Shown here in pieces: positions 9,018 to 17,815 of a stretch of DNA of 43,861 bases. The position numbers and the translations under genes are program-made. Origin of the DNA: Myxococcota bacterium (GTDB lineage: Bacteria > Myxococcota_A > Polyangia > Polyangiales > JANWZI01); contig JANWZI010000022.1 in NCBI GenBank assembly GCA_025054695.1, positions 1-43,861 of the forward strand, given 5' to 3'. Under the pieces are notes generated by a model. The model was not told the origin of the DNA, ran no database searches, and worked only from the letters and a program-made list of their open reading frames with translations. The stretch's first letter is position 1. Each line of letters starts with the position of its first letter.

Positions 9018-9121
9018 GCTGCGATGCGGTCTACGGTCGGCTCCCGGTCGCCGTCAAACGCAGCCCTTCGTACCGCCGACGGCGCCGCGTCGCCCTCATC
9101 GAAGGTGCCAACACGTGCGTC

Positions 9122-9252
9122 GAGCCCGTGCCCGTGCCCGATTCCGAGACCGAGTCCGAGGCCGAGGCCGAGCCAGAGCCAGAGCTCGAGACCGAGCCCG
9201 AGGCCGAGACCGAGGCCGAGCCGGAGCCCGCGACGGACTCCAGGTCCGAGCC
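9122..9252 (+). repeat. Intergenic hexamer array D (GAGNCC on + strand)
   Basis: About 18 units with degenerate position 4, some GTGCCC variants at the left end and decay at the right. It lies between two codirectional minus-strand units: upstream of the phosphomannomutase start and just past the stop of the DUF192-like gene. Confidence 0.88.
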
Positions 9253-9277
9253 GCGTTCGAGCACCCAATCGCCGCGA

Positions 9278-9709
9278 TCAGCGCTCGAAGACCAGGGTGT
9301 GCTCCTCACGGACCCCGCCGAGGACGCCTGCTTCGGTCTCGAGAACGTAGCGCACCGGCACCCCGCAACGCACGGTCCGATCGGATGCGGCAATCGCGTG
9401 TTCGATCCGCACGATCCGCCCGTCGTCGCGCGCGAAGAGGGCGTCGATGGCGAACGAGACCGAACCGTTCGAAATGCACGCCTCGCCTTCGAGCGGAAAA
9501 ACCAGAAGTAACGCACGCGGCAGCCCATCGCGCAGGCCGAGCCCGTTCCGCCCGGCGAGCCCGCGCATCCGGTCCAACTCGCTTTCAGCGCGCTCAATAC
9601 ACAGCTGCACCCGCGACACGCCGCCCTCGTCGAGGATGCGCGCGATCTCGGGGCAATCGGCGCCGCATGCGGCGGCCAGCGCGACGGCCCACGACGCGGC
9701 CGCTCGCAC
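9278..9709 (-). CDS. DUF192-like small lipoprotein
   Basis: 143 aa from a GTG only 4 bp past the stop of the DUF1111 gene, indicating translational coupling; longer in-frame versions would run back into that gene. Signal segment AVALAAACG gives a lipobox ending at Cys14. The body matches DUF192 (COG1430): early MRGLAGRNGL, then LLVFPLEGEACISNGSVSFA, IDALFARDDGRIVRI, and VRYVLETEAGVLGGV. The usual FWMKNT core is replaced by CISNGS, so a binding-site residue may be lost. The function of DUF192 is unknown; it is often secreted. Confidence 0.75.
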   Translation of the reverse strand: MRAAASWAVALAAACGADCPEIARILDEGGVSRVQLCIERAESELDRMRGLAGRNGLGLRDGLPRALLLVFPLEGEACISNGSVSFAIDALFARDDGRIVRIEHAIAASDRTVRCGVPVRYVLETEAGVLGGVREEHTLVFER

Positions 9710-9713
9710 GCGC

Positions 9714-12119
9714 TCAGAGCGACTCGAGGAAGCGCAGCAGGGCCGCGCGCTGTTCCGAAGACAAGGCCGAGACCCGTTCGACGACGCGACGCGCCTCGCC
9801 TCCGTGCGCGGCGATGGCCGCTTCGAGCGTCTCGGCACGCCCGTCGTGCATGTACGGTGCCGTCGCGCCGATGCCCCACAGCGGCGGCGTACGGAACTCG
9901 CGACCGTTCGCGTCCGCCGAGCTGACCCCCATGAACCCGTCGGGCGCCACGTCGTGCAGCAGCAGATCCGTGTATGCCTCGATCCGCTGCCCGTCCGGCA
10001 GCTCGATCACGCGGTGGCAGCTCGCGCACCCCACCTCCGCGAACAACCTTTCCCCTTGCCGCACGGTCGGCTCGTCGCGGTCGCGTCGCGGCGGCGGGCC
10101 GAGCATCCGCATGAAGAAGCGCAGTGCCTCGAGCTCTTCGGCGGACAGCTCCGGGTCGGCCGCGCCGTCCGCGTCGCCCGTCGCCCCGAACGTGTGCCCC
10201 GACTCCGCGGGGAGCGTCACACCGAGTTCGTTGGTCATCGCATCACGGGCGAACTCCGCGAGCGAGGGCACGTCGGCCTTCCAGCCGAAGCGACCGATGC
10301 GTCCATCCGGGAGCACGTGCACGCGTCCACGGATGCCGTCGCCATCGGCGTCGTCCGGATCGGCGAACGAGCGAAGAAGCTCCTCGGGCACCGATTCGAG
10401 CAGACCGAGGCCGAGCAGGGAGGGTGTCTGCCGCCGCTCGAAGTAATCGGCAGCGGGATCGAGCGGCGGTCGGACGGGATTGACGTCGAAGCGGTGCGCC
10501 ATCGTGCCGCCGGAGGGATTCTCGATGCCCATGCCCATCCGCCGGATGCCTTGTCGCGTCACGTCCACGTCCGACGGGCCCGCACCTCCGATGACGGGTT
10601 GAAAGTGACACGCTCGGCACGAGTCGCCGTTGAACCGCGGCCCCAGACCCAGTACCGGCCCGCGATCGCGGTCGAAGACGGCGCGGCCCGCGAGGAATCG
10701 CTCTCGCTCGGCCGGGTCCAGCGGGCGCACCGGCCCGGCGAGCATTCCCGGCTCCGGCAACGGGGCGCCGGGCGGAAGCAGGCCTTCGCTTCGCTGGCTG
10801 CGCCCGCCCAACGATTCGAGGAACTCGATGATCTTGGCACGGTCGTCGTCTGATGCCGCGACATAGCGATCGCGAGCCGCCTGCGCCTCGCCACCGTGCC
10901 AGCGGATGGCTTCGTCGAGCGTGTCGGCGCGCCCGTCGTGCAGATACGGCGCGGTGGCAGCAACGCCCCACAGCGGTTGCGTACGGAACTCGCTCGGCCC
11001 CGCCATACCCATCACGATGCCGTCGGCCAGCTCGGGACCCATGTCGTGCAGCAGCAAATCGCTGTACAGCGGGATGAGCCCGCGGGGCCCTTCCAGCGCG
11101 GGCACGTGACACGAAGCACAGCCGATGCGGTGGAAAAGTTGCCGGCCCTCCTCGGTTCGCGGCGTCGGTTCGTCCGGTAACGGCGCGGCGAGCAACATCG
11201 AAAACGAGACGAGGTCGAAGAGGTCCTGCGCCGACAGCTCCGGATCGGGCACGCCGTCCATGTCCCGGGTGGGCTCGTCGGGCGCGGCGGCCTGCGCGAG
11301 AACGGCCGCTCCCACATCTCCGTCCGACGCGCGCAGCGCCTCCGAGCGTCCCGCCGGCAGGCGGACGCTGGGAACCGGCAGGCGCGCCTTCAGCTCGTCG
11401 CTCAGCGGGTCGGTCGTCATGCCGAGGTGGTTGAACAGCGGTCCGCGAATGAACCCCTCGATGGAGACCGTTTGCGACTTGCGTCCGAAGCGGCCGACGA
11501 ACCCGCGGTCGTAGTTGGGACGGCCGCTGATGCCATCGCCGTCGCGGTCCTCGGGATCGGCGTTCGCCAGGATGCTGCGCTCGGGCAACTCCGCGATGAG
11601 ACCCACCCCGAACATCGGAATGGGATTGCGGATCGCGAGCACGTTCGCTCCCTCGGCGTCCGCGTGGCGCGCGTTCTGGACGTGGAAGTGCGGCTGCACG
11701 CCGTTGACGCCGACCGGAATCTGCGCTCCGTCGTCGGTTCTGCGCTGCACGAGCAGGAAGTTGCGGTAGCGGCCCGCGCTGCCGCCGGGCACGGGCTTCT
11801 CGTGGCAGCCGCCGCACGAAGTCAGGTTGAAATGCGGCCCCAGCCCATCCGATGGCCCAAAGTGGCGCAACAGAACCTCGCGGCCGCGCTCGAACGTCTC
11901 CCGCTGCTCCTCGGTGGCGAACGGTACGGGCTCGCCGAGCGGCGCGAAGATGTCGTCGGGGATGCGCGGACGGTCGGGGTCGTCGGGACAGCCCGCAAGA
12001 CCGACGGCGAGCGTCGCCCAGCCGATGGACACACACGCGGCGCGACGCGCCAGCACACGTACGCGTTCGCGTCGGAAGTGCGCGAGAAAACGAGGCACGC
12101 ACCGATGGATACGCCTCAT
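9714..12119 (-). CDS. Tandem-duplicated DUF1111 di-haem oxidoreductase lipoprotein (four haem motifs)
   Basis: 801 aa. Lipobox GLAGC at residue 44. Four CxxCH haem c motifs: CGGCH (~102), CASCH (~334), CRACH (~501) and CASCH (~698). The two halves repeat the same order of blocks: LGxxFN..SCxxCH, then DxDGDGIxGR, then FGxKxxxxSxxxF, then DPELSA..L, then GCASCH, then LYSDLLLHD/AYTDLLLHD, then EFRTxPLWGxxATAPYxHDGRADTLxxAI..HGGEA. Each half is one complete DUF1111 (COG3488, MauG/peroxidase-like DHOR) domain, so this is an internal duplication giving a predicted tetrahaem periplasmic protein. DUF1111 proteins are usually single-domain and about 400-500 aa. Electron donor and substrate are unknown. 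It is the middle gene of a three-gene operon. Confidence 0.93.
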   Translation of the reverse strand: MRRIHRCVPRFLAHFRRERVRVLARRAACVSIGWATLAVGLAGCPDDPDRPRIPDDIFAPLGEPVPFATEEQRETFERGREVLLRHFGPSDGLGPHFNLTSCGGCHEKPVPGGSAGRYRNFLLVQRRTDDGAQIPVGVNGVQPHFHVQNARHADAEGANVLAIRNPIPMFGVGLIAELPERSILANADPEDRDGDGISGRPNYDRGFVGRFGRKSQTVSIEGFIRGPLFNHLGMTTDPLSDELKARLPVPSVRLPAGRSEALRASDGDVGAAVLAQAAAPDEPTRDMDGVPDPELSAQDLFDLVSFSMLLAAPLPDEPTPRTEEGRQLFHRIGCASCHVPALEGPRGLIPLYSDLLLHDMGPELADGIVMGMAGPSEFRTQPLWGVAATAPYLHDGRADTLDEAIRWHGGEAQAARDRYVAASDDDRAKIIEFLESLGGRSQRSEGLLPPGAPLPEPGMLAGPVRPLDPAERERFLAGRAVFDRDRGPVLGLGPRFNGDSCRACHFQPVIGGAGPSDVDVTRQGIRRMGMGIENPSGGTMAHRFDVNPVRPPLDPAADYFERRQTPSLLGLGLLESVPEELLRSFADPDDADGDGIRGRVHVLPDGRIGRFGWKADVPSLAEFARDAMTNELGVTLPAESGHTFGATGDADGAADPELSAEELEALRFFMRMLGPPPRRDRDEPTVRQGERLFAEVGCASCHRVIELPDGQRIEAYTDLLLHDVAPDGFMGVSSADANGREFRTPPLWGIGATAPYMHDGRAETLEAAIAAHGGEARRVVERVSALSSEQRAALLRFLESL

Positions 12120-12132
12120 AGCGTCCTCCCCA

Positions 12133-13152
12133 TCACTCGTCGCTCCGCAACGGGCGACTCCAGGCGAGACCCTCGTGCGGTGCAGCGACGCGCGAGAGAC
12201 TTCCGCCGACGGCTAGTAGTTGCTCGCCTGTTCCGTGGATGGAGTGGAAGTCGAAGCGCGTCGCCACGTCGTCCTCGCGCACGAGCCTGCCGCTCCAGTC
12301 GTACGCACGTAGCGTACCAAGTACGCCGGCGATGTGGACCCGATCGTGATGGCGCATCCAGACCCCATTGATGCCCGGCGCGAAGTCGAGGTCGACTCGG
12401 CGTAGCTCCGCCCCGTCCCAGAGCAGCAACACGCCGTTGCTCCGGCCTCCGACGATCGCGATGCGATCCCGCCCAGCCCCCCACACGGCGATGAGATCCT
12501 CCCCCACGCCGCTCGGGTGCTCGCGCCACGATGTGCCATCATGGCGGAGAATCACGCCCCGCTGTCCGACGACCCAGACGTCGGCGGAATCGTTCCCCCA
12601 TACCTTGAACAGGCCGTGCACGCCCGGACGTGACAAAGGCGGCAACTCGACCGTACGCCAGCCCTCTCCCTCGCGCCGTTCGACAAGCGTCGCGTTCGCA
12701 TCCGGGAACCCACTTCCGCCCACCACCCACAGACGCCCGGGCTCGGGCCCCCACACGCCCCAGAGATCCTCCCGCGTTCCTGCGTCCTCCGTCGTGAACC
12801 CCCCGCCGTGCCAGTGCAGCACCGTTCCGCGGCTGCCGACGATCCACACGTCGTCGGGACCGAAGCCGTACACCCAGTTGAGGAGCGGCACGGGGGCAGG
12901 CGGCTCGCGCATGCGCCAGGCGTTCCCGTCGTAATGCAGCACGACGCCGCGGTCGGGCGTACCCCCGACGACCCAAACGTCGTCGGGCCCGGAGGCCCAG
13001 GCATTCATGAGCCAGCCGTGGGACTCGATCTCGGGGACCGAGTGCCATTGCGGCAAACCTCCGTTCGTCGGCCCCGGACACGCGGACGCCGTGACAATTG
13101 CGACGACCGCAACGAGCCACCGCCAGCTCTTCGAGCCCCTCGCACCGTGCAT
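12133..13152 (-). CDS. Propeller-like repeat lipoprotein
   Basis: 339 aa. A short signal ends in TASAC, a lipobox at residue 25. The mature part has repeated blades of the form (G/N)xxDVWVVG...GxVLHxxGxxW, for example GPDDVWVVGGTPDRGVVLHY, GPDDVWIVGSRGTVLHWHGG and ADVWVVGQRGVILRHDG, about 45 residues apart. This resembles BNR/Kelch-type beta-propellers that are abundant in myxobacterial surface proteins. No catalytic motif is visible. It is first in the operon; the stop is 13 bp before the four-haem protein start, so a scaffold or partner role for that enzyme is an inference. Confidence 0.75.
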   Translation of the reverse strand: MHGARGSKSWRWLVAVVAIVTASACPGPTNGGLPQWHSVPEIESHGWLMNAWASGPDDVWVVGGTPDRGVVLHYDGNAWRMREPPAPVPLLNWVYGFGPDDVWIVGSRGTVLHWHGGGFTTEDAGTREDLWGVWGPEPGRLWVVGGSGFPDANATLVERREGEGWRTVELPPLSRPGVHGLFKVWGNDSADVWVVGQRGVILRHDGTSWREHPSGVGEDLIAVWGAGRDRIAIVGGRSNGVLLLWDGAELRRVDLDFAPGINGVWMRHHDRVHIAGVLGTLRAYDWSGRLVREDDVATRFDFHSIHGTGEQLLAVGGSLSRVAAPHEGLAWSRPLRSDE

Positions 13153-13247
13153 GGGCTGCCTCAGCGTAACTCGCGCCGTCCGTTGCCGCCCGCAGCTCGA
13201 GATGTCGGGATCGGTCGATGGACGGAGCGGGGTTTGTTACAGCAGAC

Positions 13248-13395
13248 CGGAAACCGAGTCCGAGTCCGAGTCCGAGTCCGAGCCCGAGTCGGAGACCGAG
13301 ACCGAGATCGAGACCGAGTCCGAGGCCATGCCCGAGCCCGAGTCCGAGGCCATGCCCGAGACCGAAACCGAGACCGAGTCGGAGACGAACACCGA
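13248..13395 (+). repeat. Intergenic hexamer array E (GAGNCC on + strand)
   Basis: About 24 units, including a nested duplication of a longer block (GAGGCCATGCCCGAGCCC, near 13322-13356). It lies between the divergent starts of the propeller lipoprotein and the PKD-like lipoprotein, in a 345-base gap with no other feature. The left edge has GTTTGTTAC rather than the full GTTGCGAG anchor. Confidence 0.9.
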
Positions 13396-13497
13396 GGGTA
13401 ACGGTCGAGACGTCCGGCCCCTAAGGTGAGAAACAGGACCTCGGCTTGCACTGCGCCGTTGTCTCGACCCGGACGTGCGGCGACAATCGTGGCGGCC

Positions 13498-13893
13498 ATG
13501 CGTTTGCCCGCCGGGGCCGCGCTCTTCGCCGTGGCGTGCGGCTCGCCGACTCCCGTGCCGCCGAGCGCAGTCATCCAGATCACTCCCGCAGCCATCTGCG
13601 TGGATGACGCGCATCGCACGCCGGTCACCTTCGACGGTTCGCGATCGGTGGAGCGACTGGCCGTCGTTCCGGTAGCCGGAGAGCCCGTGCGCTTCTCTTG
13701 GACGCTTTCCGGGGCATCGTGGCGGCTCGTCTCCGGCTCCTTGCAGTCGCCCTCGCTCGTCGTGACGAGCGCGGGCGACCGTCCGCTGCACGCGTCGCTG
13801 CTCGTCACCGCCCCCTCCGGTGCATCGGCCCGGGCCATCGCGACGCTCGGTCTCACCGTCGACGGCGCCGCCGATGCAGGCTGCGCGCCGTGA
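13498..13893 (+). CDS. PKD-like small lipoprotein
   Basis: 131 aa from ATG at 13498; a 24-residue longer frame lacks a signal-like start. The N-terminus MRLPAGAALFAVACGSP gives a lipobox ending at Cys14. The mature domain has FDGSRSVE..., VRFSWTLSG and ASLLVTAPSGASARA, the pattern of PKD/Ig-like surface domains. Its stop overlaps the next gene (GTGA), so it is translated with the two FadL-like porins and is probably an accessory surface protein. Confidence 0.72.
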   Translation: MRLPAGAALFAVACGSPTPVPPSAVIQITPAAICVDDAHRTPVTFDGSRSVERLAVVPVAGEPVRFSWTLSGASWRLVSGSLQSPSLVVTSAGDRPLHASLLVTAPSGASARAIATLGLTVDGAADAGCAP

Positions 13894-15221
13894 CCCGGAC
13901 CGGCGCGATCCGCGTGCGGCTCGTGGTCGCGGCCACCGTCGCGTGGGGCTCCGCGGCGCGCGCGCAGACCGGCGTCCCGTTCGGTGACGAACCGCGGTCG
14001 GCGGCGCTCGCGGGCAGCGGACTCGCCGGTCCCGCGGGCCTCGATTCGGTGGACCGGAACCCCGGTGCCCTCCACACGCTCGAGCGCCCCGTCGCGGCCC
14101 TCTGGGCACACGGCGGCTCGCTGCGATGGTGGTTCGCGCGACGGGGCGAGCCTCGGGATACGCAGACTCGGTTCGTCGGCGGCTTCGGCGTCGCGCTCGT
14201 CGCACCGTGGCCAGGCGACGGACCGCTGCGTACCGTGCGGCTGGGCGTCGGGCTGCACGTCCCGTTCGAGCACGCTCTGTCCGTCGACGCGCCACCGCGC
14301 GACGACGTTCCCTCCCTCGCCCTGTACGAAAACCGCGCCGAGCGCATGGCGGTGACGGTCGGCGGCGCGCTCGCCTTGCTCGACGGAGCGATCGGACTCG
14401 GCGCCGCGATCCGATTCGTTCCGTCGCTGCGCACGCCCACGCGCGTCCGCTACGACCCGGGCAGCAGCGAGCGCCGGCCGCGCGTGCTCATCGATCTCGA
14501 GCGCGAACTGCCCGTGGGGCTCGCGCCCGTCGTGGGCGTCGCCGCCCAGCCGCTGCGCGCTCTCCATGTCGGCCTCGTGTACCGGGGCCGGGCGGTGATG
14601 CGCGCCGAGGGGAGCAACGACACGCGCGCCGGCGGCATCCGCCTCGACGACCCCATCGACTTCGCCGCGTTCGTCGAGCCCGACGTGCTCGCCTTCGGGG
14701 TGTCGTGGCAGCCCGTGGCCGCGCTGCGCGTGCAGGCCGACGCAGGCTGGGCCCGCTGGAGCCGGTTCGTGACGATCCACGACCGGCGACCCGATCCGCC
14801 ATGGCGCGACATGATCGAGGCGCGCGCCGGCGTCGAGATCGACATTGTAAGATCGATTACACTTCGGGCGGGCCTGGCCTACGAGCCCACACCCGTCCCA
14901 CCCCAGCGCCGTGTCAGCAACTTCGTCGACGCCGACCGCCTGCTCGTCACCGCGGGCGCCGGCATCGGACTCGAGGCGCTGGGACTGGGGCGCGCGCGGC
15001 TCGAGCTGTACGGCGCGTGGCTCGCGATGGCGACCGCGCGCGCACACAAGGATCTCGACGCACTGCCCGACGACGACGCGCAGACGCCGGGGCGGCAAAT
15101 CCGCAACCTCGGCGCCCCGGCCTGGTCGGGCAGCGCCACGGCGTGGCAGGCCGGGCTCGGGCTGACGTTGCCGCTGGGACGCGATCCATGGCCCGCCGAC
15201 GACGACGAGGCATCTCGATGA
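13890..15221 (+). CDS. FadL-family outer-membrane transport protein, copy 1
   Basis: 443 aa from a GTG overlapping the previous TGA. A signal peptide is cleaved after ARAQ (~24). The early block RSAALAGSGLAGPAGLDSVD followed by RNPGAL is the N-terminal plug pattern of OMPP1/FadL/TodX proteins (a glycine-rich stretch followed by NPA/NPG). The rest is a series of amphipathic strands ending in WQAGLGLTLPLG. FadL-type porins bring long-chain fatty acids or other hydrophobic molecules across the outer membrane. It lies in tandem with a second paralogue that overlaps its stop. Confidence 0.78.
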   Translation: MTRTGAIRVRLVVAATVAWGSAARAQTGVPFGDEPRSAALAGSGLAGPAGLDSVDRNPGALHTLERPVAALWAHGGSLRWWFARRGEPRDTQTRFVGGFGVALVAPWPGDGPLRTVRLGVGLHVPFEHALSVDAPPRDDVPSLALYENRAERMAVTVGGALALLDGAIGLGAAIRFVPSLRTPTRVRYDPGSSERRPRVLIDLERELPVGLAPVVGVAAQPLRALHVGLVYRGRAVMRAEGSNDTRAGGIRLDDPIDFAAFVEPDVLAFGVSWQPVAALRVQADAGWARWSRFVTIHDRRPDPPWRDMIEARAGVEIDIVRSITLRAGLAYEPTPVPPQRRVSNFVDADRLLVTAGAGIGLEALGLGRARLELYGAWLAMATARAHKDLDALPDDDAQTPGRQIRNLGAPAWSGSATAWQAGLGLTLPLGRDPWPADDDEASR

Positions 15222-16558
15222 GGCCGAGCGCGTCGGGCGTGCGGGTGCCGTCGGCCGTGGTCGCGCTCTGCTTCGCGGGCTCGAGCCTCGCCGCCGCGCA
15301 ACACGAGGACCGACATGGGCTCGGCGCGCGCGCGATGGGCCTGGCCGGCGCGATGGCGGCGCGTGCCGGCTCGTTCGCGGCGCTCTACCACGGCCCGGCG
15401 GGGCTTGCGCCGGTTCCCGGCGAACGGGCCGCCCTGCTCGAGGCGAGCGTCGAGACGTTCGTCGCCCATCCGTTCGTGCGCGTCGAGTCGCTTCGCGGGG
15501 AGCCGCTCCGCACGGCCGCTCCGGCACGCTCGACGTTCGCGCTGCTGTTCGGGGTGCGCGCGGATCTGTCGCGCGCGCTCGGCGTGCGGGGCCTCGGCGC
15601 GGGCTTTTCGCTCTATCAGCCGGGGGACGCGCTCGCACGATGGTCGAACCACCCCGACGACCAGTTGCAGTGGTTGCACCTGACGGATCGAACCCACCGC
15701 ATCGGGGCGATGGCCGGGCTCGGCTGGCGTCCCCTCCGATGGCTCGCCGTGGGCGCGGCCGCGCGCATCCTGTTCGACATCGAGACGCTCACCGTCGCGC
15801 GCGTCACCGACGCCGAGCCCCAGACCGACCCGACGACGGGGGAATCGTACGTCGACGTGACCGCGCAGCTCGGCGAGCGCGTTCGCGCCTACGGGCGGCT
15901 CGCACCGGTACTGAGCGTGCTCGTCGAGCCCACGGAGGGCTTGACGCTCGCCGCCCGTTATCGCGGCTCGAGCGAGGTGGAGGACTGGGGCTGGACGCGC
16001 GTCGAGCAGGTCCCCGCGATCGGAACGCTCGGTTTCGTCCACCGCTTCTCGCACCACGTCGAGCCCGACCAGCTGACGGTGGGCGTGGCGCTCGAGCCGG
16101 CCCCGCGCTGGTCGTTGGGCGCCGAGGTTGCCTGGACCGACTGGTCGAACGGCCGGAGCGCGGAGCACCGACGTTACCCGGGGCACTTCGGCGACACGAT
16201 CGATCCGGCCGTGGGGATCGAATGGGAGGCGAGCGCGGCCGTGGCGATGCGCGCCGGCTACCGGTTCGTGCGGCGCACCTTCGATCCGTTCGGCGGTCCG
16301 GCCAACCTGCTCGATTCCGACGAACACGCGCTGACCGTGGGCGCGGGAGTCGAGCTCGGCGCCCCCGGCGGCGCGCGAAGCGGACGATGGTCGATCGACG
16401 TCGCGCTCCGAGTCGCGTGGCTGCCGGGCGACACCGAGCGCAAGGACTGGCGTCGTTTCGCCTCCGACGAGGAGCTCGAGCTCAACCCAGGGCGCGACGG
16501 CTACCGATGGTCCGGCTGGCTCGCCTCCGGAGCGCTCGGCGTGCGCGCGCGCTGGTGA
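15218..16558 (+). CDS. FadL-family outer-membrane transport protein, copy 2
   Basis: 446 aa from an ATG overlapping the previous stop (ATGA); an in-frame ATG at 15188 would overlap further and is less likely. A signal peptide ends near LAAAQ (~28). The plug-like block GLGARAMGLAGAMAARAGSF, then ALYHGPAGLAPVPGE, is the FadL N-terminal signature. About 14 predicted strands follow, including LTLAARYRGSSEV, and LGAEVAWTDWSNG, which closely matches the conserved FadL xDWSxxxxW strand. It ends with an aromatic residue (ARW), as outer-membrane barrels do. It is probably co-translated with copy 1. Substrate unknown. Confidence 0.85.
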   Translation: MRPSASGVRVPSAVVALCFAGSSLAAAQHEDRHGLGARAMGLAGAMAARAGSFAALYHGPAGLAPVPGERAALLEASVETFVAHPFVRVESLRGEPLRTAAPARSTFALLFGVRADLSRALGVRGLGAGFSLYQPGDALARWSNHPDDQLQWLHLTDRTHRIGAMAGLGWRPLRWLAVGAAARILFDIETLTVARVTDAEPQTDPTTGESYVDVTAQLGERVRAYGRLAPVLSVLVEPTEGLTLAARYRGSSEVEDWGWTRVEQVPAIGTLGFVHRFSHHVEPDQLTVGVALEPAPRWSLGAEVAWTDWSNGRSAEHRRYPGHFGDTIDPAVGIEWEASAAVAMRAGYRFVRRTFDPFGGPANLLDSDEHALTVGAGVELGAPGGARSGRWSIDVALRVAWLPGDTERKDWRRFASDEELELNPGRDGYRWSGWLASGALGVRARW

Positions 16559-16660
16559 TCCGCAAAACCGCGGCTTGTCCCGGCGCGCACGGCAGCGTGC
16601 TCGCAGCCCGCCGGATCCATCGTTGGAGGGAAACGCTGGGCCCGTTTCGAAGCGGAGGAC

Positions 16661-16792
16661 GAGTCGGAGACCCCGTCCGAGACCGAGTCCGAGCCCGAGA
16701 CCGAGACCGAGTCCGAGTCCGACCCCGAGGCCGAGACCGAGACCGAGGCCGAGTCCGAAACCGAGCGCGAGACCGAGTCGGAGACCGAGTCA
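16661..16792 (+). repeat. Intergenic hexamer array F (GAGNCC on + strand)
   Basis: About 22 units with degenerate position 4, between the convergent ends of the second FadL gene and the PPC-domain lipoprotein; it ends 15 bp from the latter's stop. Confidence 0.9.
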
Positions 16793-16806
16793 CGCGATCG
16801 CCGGCC

Positions 16807-17814
16807 TCAACCCGCGACGTCGATGACGAGCCGATACGGCGTGCAGGCCGCATGCGTGTGGACGACGACGCCTACCAACACGCGCGGCGGTGTGCGGCCG
16901 GCGCACGGCGCATCGACGAGGACACGCTCGACCGCTTCCCCGCGCTGCATCGAAGCGCACCCGAAGTCGAAGGGGCCCGCGACCTCCTCTCCGACCGCGC
17001 AACGAGCCGCGGCACCGACGCCTCCGGGACACGAGAAGCCCACGACGAGGTCATAGTCGGCGCCCTCGGCAACGGGGTCGAGCGTCACCGAGGCCCTCGT
17101 CACGACCCGCTCGGGCACGAACGCGAGCCAGTCGTGGTCCGCACGCGCGTCGATCGTACGATCGACGAAGGTCGTGGCGCCTCCCGCCACGTCGACGGCG
17201 CGGGCCGTCTCGGGCGTGTCGTCGTCTTCGGCCGCGTCGGGCACGCATCGGCAACGGCCGCCCGAATCGCACGCGGCACCGGCGTCGCACGTGCCGCACT
17301 CGGCGCTGGCGCCACAACCGTCGTCCCAGCGCCCGCACTCGACGCCCAACGACGCGCACGTGGCCGGCACGCACCCTGCGTCCGGCGCCGATGCCTCGGC
17401 GGCGTCGGGCGTCGGAACGTTTCCGTCCGACGCGTCCATCTCGGGTCCCGTGATGTCGGCCGAGGTCCCGTCCGGTGGCACCGACGCATCGTCCGCGTGC
17501 GTCGCGTCGATGGACCCGGCCTCCACGCCACCGTCGACTCCGCCGTCGTCGGCGGCGTCCCTGCGCCCGGCGTCCCGGTCGTCGTCGGCGTCCATCCGCT
17601 CGGCGTCCCGATCGCCGTCGGGCCTTCCGTCCGCCGCGGCATCGCGTGGGCCCGGATGGATCGACCAGCAGCGCTGCTCCACGCACGCCCACCCTCGCGG
17701 GCAGTCACCCGCCGTCTCGCAGCGAAAACGCCCTTCGGGAAGCTGGGGGCGGCACGCGGACACGACGAGCCACGAAAGCCCCACGATCCACGAAGCGCGG
17801 ACGGCCAGGTCCAT
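16807..17814 (-). CDS. Cysteine-rich lipoprotein with PPC-like domain
   Basis: 335 aa. Signal ends in VVSAC (Cys21). Residues ~22-48 hold a small cysteine cluster (CETAGDCPRGWACVEQRC). Residues ~50-145 are a low-complexity Asp/Ala/Gly linker. Then comes CASLGVECGRWDDGCGASAE, the myxobacterial surface-protein cysteine motif, and from ~205 a C-terminal segment DDTPETARAVDVAGG...DHDWLAFVPE...ADYDLVVGFSC that fits a bacterial pre-peptidase C-terminal (PPC) domain. Starts 1 bp after the stop of the TPR protein gene. Probably surface exposed. No enzymatic domain is seen. Confidence 0.78.
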   Translation of the reverse strand: MDLAVRASWIVGLSWLVVSACRPQLPEGRFRCETAGDCPRGWACVEQRCWSIHPGPRDAAADGRPDGDRDAERMDADDDRDAGRRDAADDGGVDGGVEAGSIDATHADDASVPPDGTSADITGPEMDASDGNVPTPDAAEASAPDAGCVPATCASLGVECGRWDDGCGASAECGTCDAGAACDSGGRCRCVPDAAEDDDTPETARAVDVAGGATTFVDRTIDARADHDWLAFVPERVVTRASVTLDPVAEGADYDLVVGFSCPGGVGAAARCAVGEEVAGPFDFGCASMQRGEAVERVLVDAPCAGRTPPRVLVGVVVHTHAACTPYRLVIDVAG

Positions 17815-17815
17815 C

